Assembly: GCA_963792655.1 (NCBI GenBank)
Contig: CAWBWU010000003.1
Span: 248,001 to 312,000, forward strand
Direction of reading: 5' to 3'
Length of the DNA stretch: 64,000 nucleotides
DNA from: DOZZ01 sp963792655
GTDB taxonomy: Bacteria > Acidobacteriota > Terriglobia > Bryobacterales > Bryobacteraceae
In this document: positions 63,173 through 64,000 of the stretch, one piece after another
Layout of the letters: every line of letters begins with the position of its first letter
Position numbering within the stretch: the stretch's first letter is position 1
The notes under the pieces: generated by a model
Told to the model about the DNA's origin: nothing
Seen by the model: only the letters and a program-made list of their open reading frames with translations
Database searches by the model: none
Made by a program: the position numbers and the translations under genes

Positions 63173-64000
63173 ATGGCGATCACACCCGCAACCACACTGC
63201 AATTGCGCGGCGTGAAAGACGCAATGCAGTGGTTCACACGCGAGAAGCACTGGATCAACGACATCCAGTTGCAGCTTTGCCGTGTGCCTGCCCCGACATT
63301 TCTGGAACAGACGCGCGCTGAGTGGATGTCCGCGCAGTTCCGGCAGCTAGGCTGTCATGCGCACCTGGACCGCGCGGGCAACGTGATTGCAAGCTTGCGC
63401 CCACTCGGCGACGGACCTTACATCGCCGCCACCGCCCATCTGGATACGGTGATTGCTCCACGCCTCAAAGAAGACATCAGCGTGGACCCTGCCGGAGTGC
63501 TTCGGGGTCCTGGGGTGTCCGATAACGGCGCGGGGCTTGCCGCATTGCTCGCGCTGGCCCACGCGCTGTGTCTGCAAACGAGCCGTGAAGAAACGGAAGC
63601 AGAGCTACTGCTGATTGCGAACGTCGGTGAAGAAGGCGAAGGCAATCTCGCGGGAATGCGCTACTTGTGCCAGAAGTCGCCGCTCGCGAAACAGATTCTG
63701 GCGTACGTGGTGCTCGACGGTGCGGCTACCGACCGTGTGGTCACGCAGGCGCTCGGCAGCCGGCGCTTTGACCTGACGTTCACCGGCCCCGGAGGGCATA
63801 GTTGGAGCGATTACGGCACCGGCAACCCGGTGCATGCGCTCGGGCGCGCGGTGTCGGCACTGGCAGATATCCGGTTGAACGGCGGCCCGCGCTCTTCGCT
63901 GAATGTGGGCGTTATTGAAGGCGGCACAGGCGTCAATGCCATTCCGTCGCAGGCGCGCGCCAAAATCGACATCCGGTCTGAGAACAACGCGCGCATCGAT
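63173..64000 (+). CDS. M20-family metallopeptidase, cut by window edge
   Basis: The ATG at 63173 opens a frame that stays open to the window end (276 codons). Zinc ligands are in ATAHLDTVIAP, GVSDNGAGLAALLALA and NVGEEGEGNLAGM. VLDGAATDRVVTQALGSRRF and FTGPGGHSWSDYGTGNP mark the start of the dimerisation domain. It resembles tripeptidase-like M20 proteins; the C-terminal part lies outside. It stands alone after the aminotransferase. Confidence 0.9.
   Translation, partial: MAITPATTLQLRGVKDAMQWFTREKHWINDIQLQLCRVPAPTFLEQTRAEWMSAQFRQLGCHAHLDRAGNVIASLRPLGDGPYIAATAHLDTVIAPRLKEDISVDPAGVLRGPGVSDNGAGLAALLALAHALCLQTSREETEAELLLIANVGEEGEGNLAGMRYLCQKSPLAKQILAYVVLDGAATDRVVTQALGSRRFDLTFTGPGGHSWSDYGTGNPVHALGRAVSALADIRLNGGPRSSLNVGVIEGGTGVNAIPSQARAKIDIRSENNARID

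Overview
The window looks like a chromosomal piece of a high-GC soil acidobacterium close to Bryobacter / Candidatus Solibacter. The best clues are an S53 protease ending in the paralogous C-terminal domain described from Solibacter (TIGR03437 type), an Oar-like TonB receptor with an N-terminal carboxypeptidase-regulatory domain, a PEP-CTERM protein, many Tat- or Sec-exported sugar enzymes, and several short conserved proteins that I associate with this phylum. No rRNA, tRNA, CRISPR array or replication origin was recognised.

Layout. 0-6 kb: a partial SDR-type reductase, a PfpI + exported NIF3-like pair, and a GH51 arabinofuranosidase / CE7 acetyl esterase operon. 6.3-13.4 kb: housekeeping genes gltX-glnS, a GlsB/YeaQ-type protein, purS, glmS, a YjbQ-family gene, and thiG on the other strand. 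13.4-17.5 kb: an unknown two-gene operon, a PEP-CTERM protein, a Tat-exported enolase-superfamily enzyme and a conserved unknown. 17.9-25 kb is an accessory island: an FRG-domain protein, an unknown soluble protein, a four-helix membrane protein, a type ISP restriction-modification enzyme and gene fragments, most of them broken by frameshifts. 25.0-31.9 kb: a TonB receptor and a translationally coupled sulfatase-fold/TPR protein, bracketed by two tandem arrays of a ~200-bp unit made of a RAYT-transposase fragment carrying a REP-like hairpin. 31.9-46.8 kb: a second arabinofuranosidase, an ArsR-VOC/SRPBCC group, CYTH, LysM/BON, rhaT, a GntR/LacI-type (AraR-like) repressor, a REP pair, a metallo-beta-lactamase-fold protein, P5C dehydrogenase and lysS. 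46.9-64 kb: class A PBP with a DPBB protein, a class IV aminotransferase, thiO, the S53 protease, an ECF sigma/anti-sigma operon, a thiolase-DUF35-aminotransferase operon and a truncated M20 peptidase.

How the genes work together. Two arabinofuranosidases, the acetyl esterase, rhaT, the AraR-like regulator and the enolase-superfamily enzyme suggest breakdown of plant hemicellulose or pectin. Thiamine-related genes (thiG, thiO, YjbQ family) are scattered rather than in one operon. The ECF sigma factor, its zinc-binding anti-sigma factor and two unknown proteins form one overlapping operon.

Reliability. At least fifteen genes carry single-base reading-frame breaks, including genes that should be essential (glnS, glmS). 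In most of them the correct protein continues immediately in another frame and the real stop overlaps the next start. I read most of these as sequence errors. The density in the 17.9-24 kb island is higher and may include real decay. Coordinates of broken genes span the whole inferred gene.
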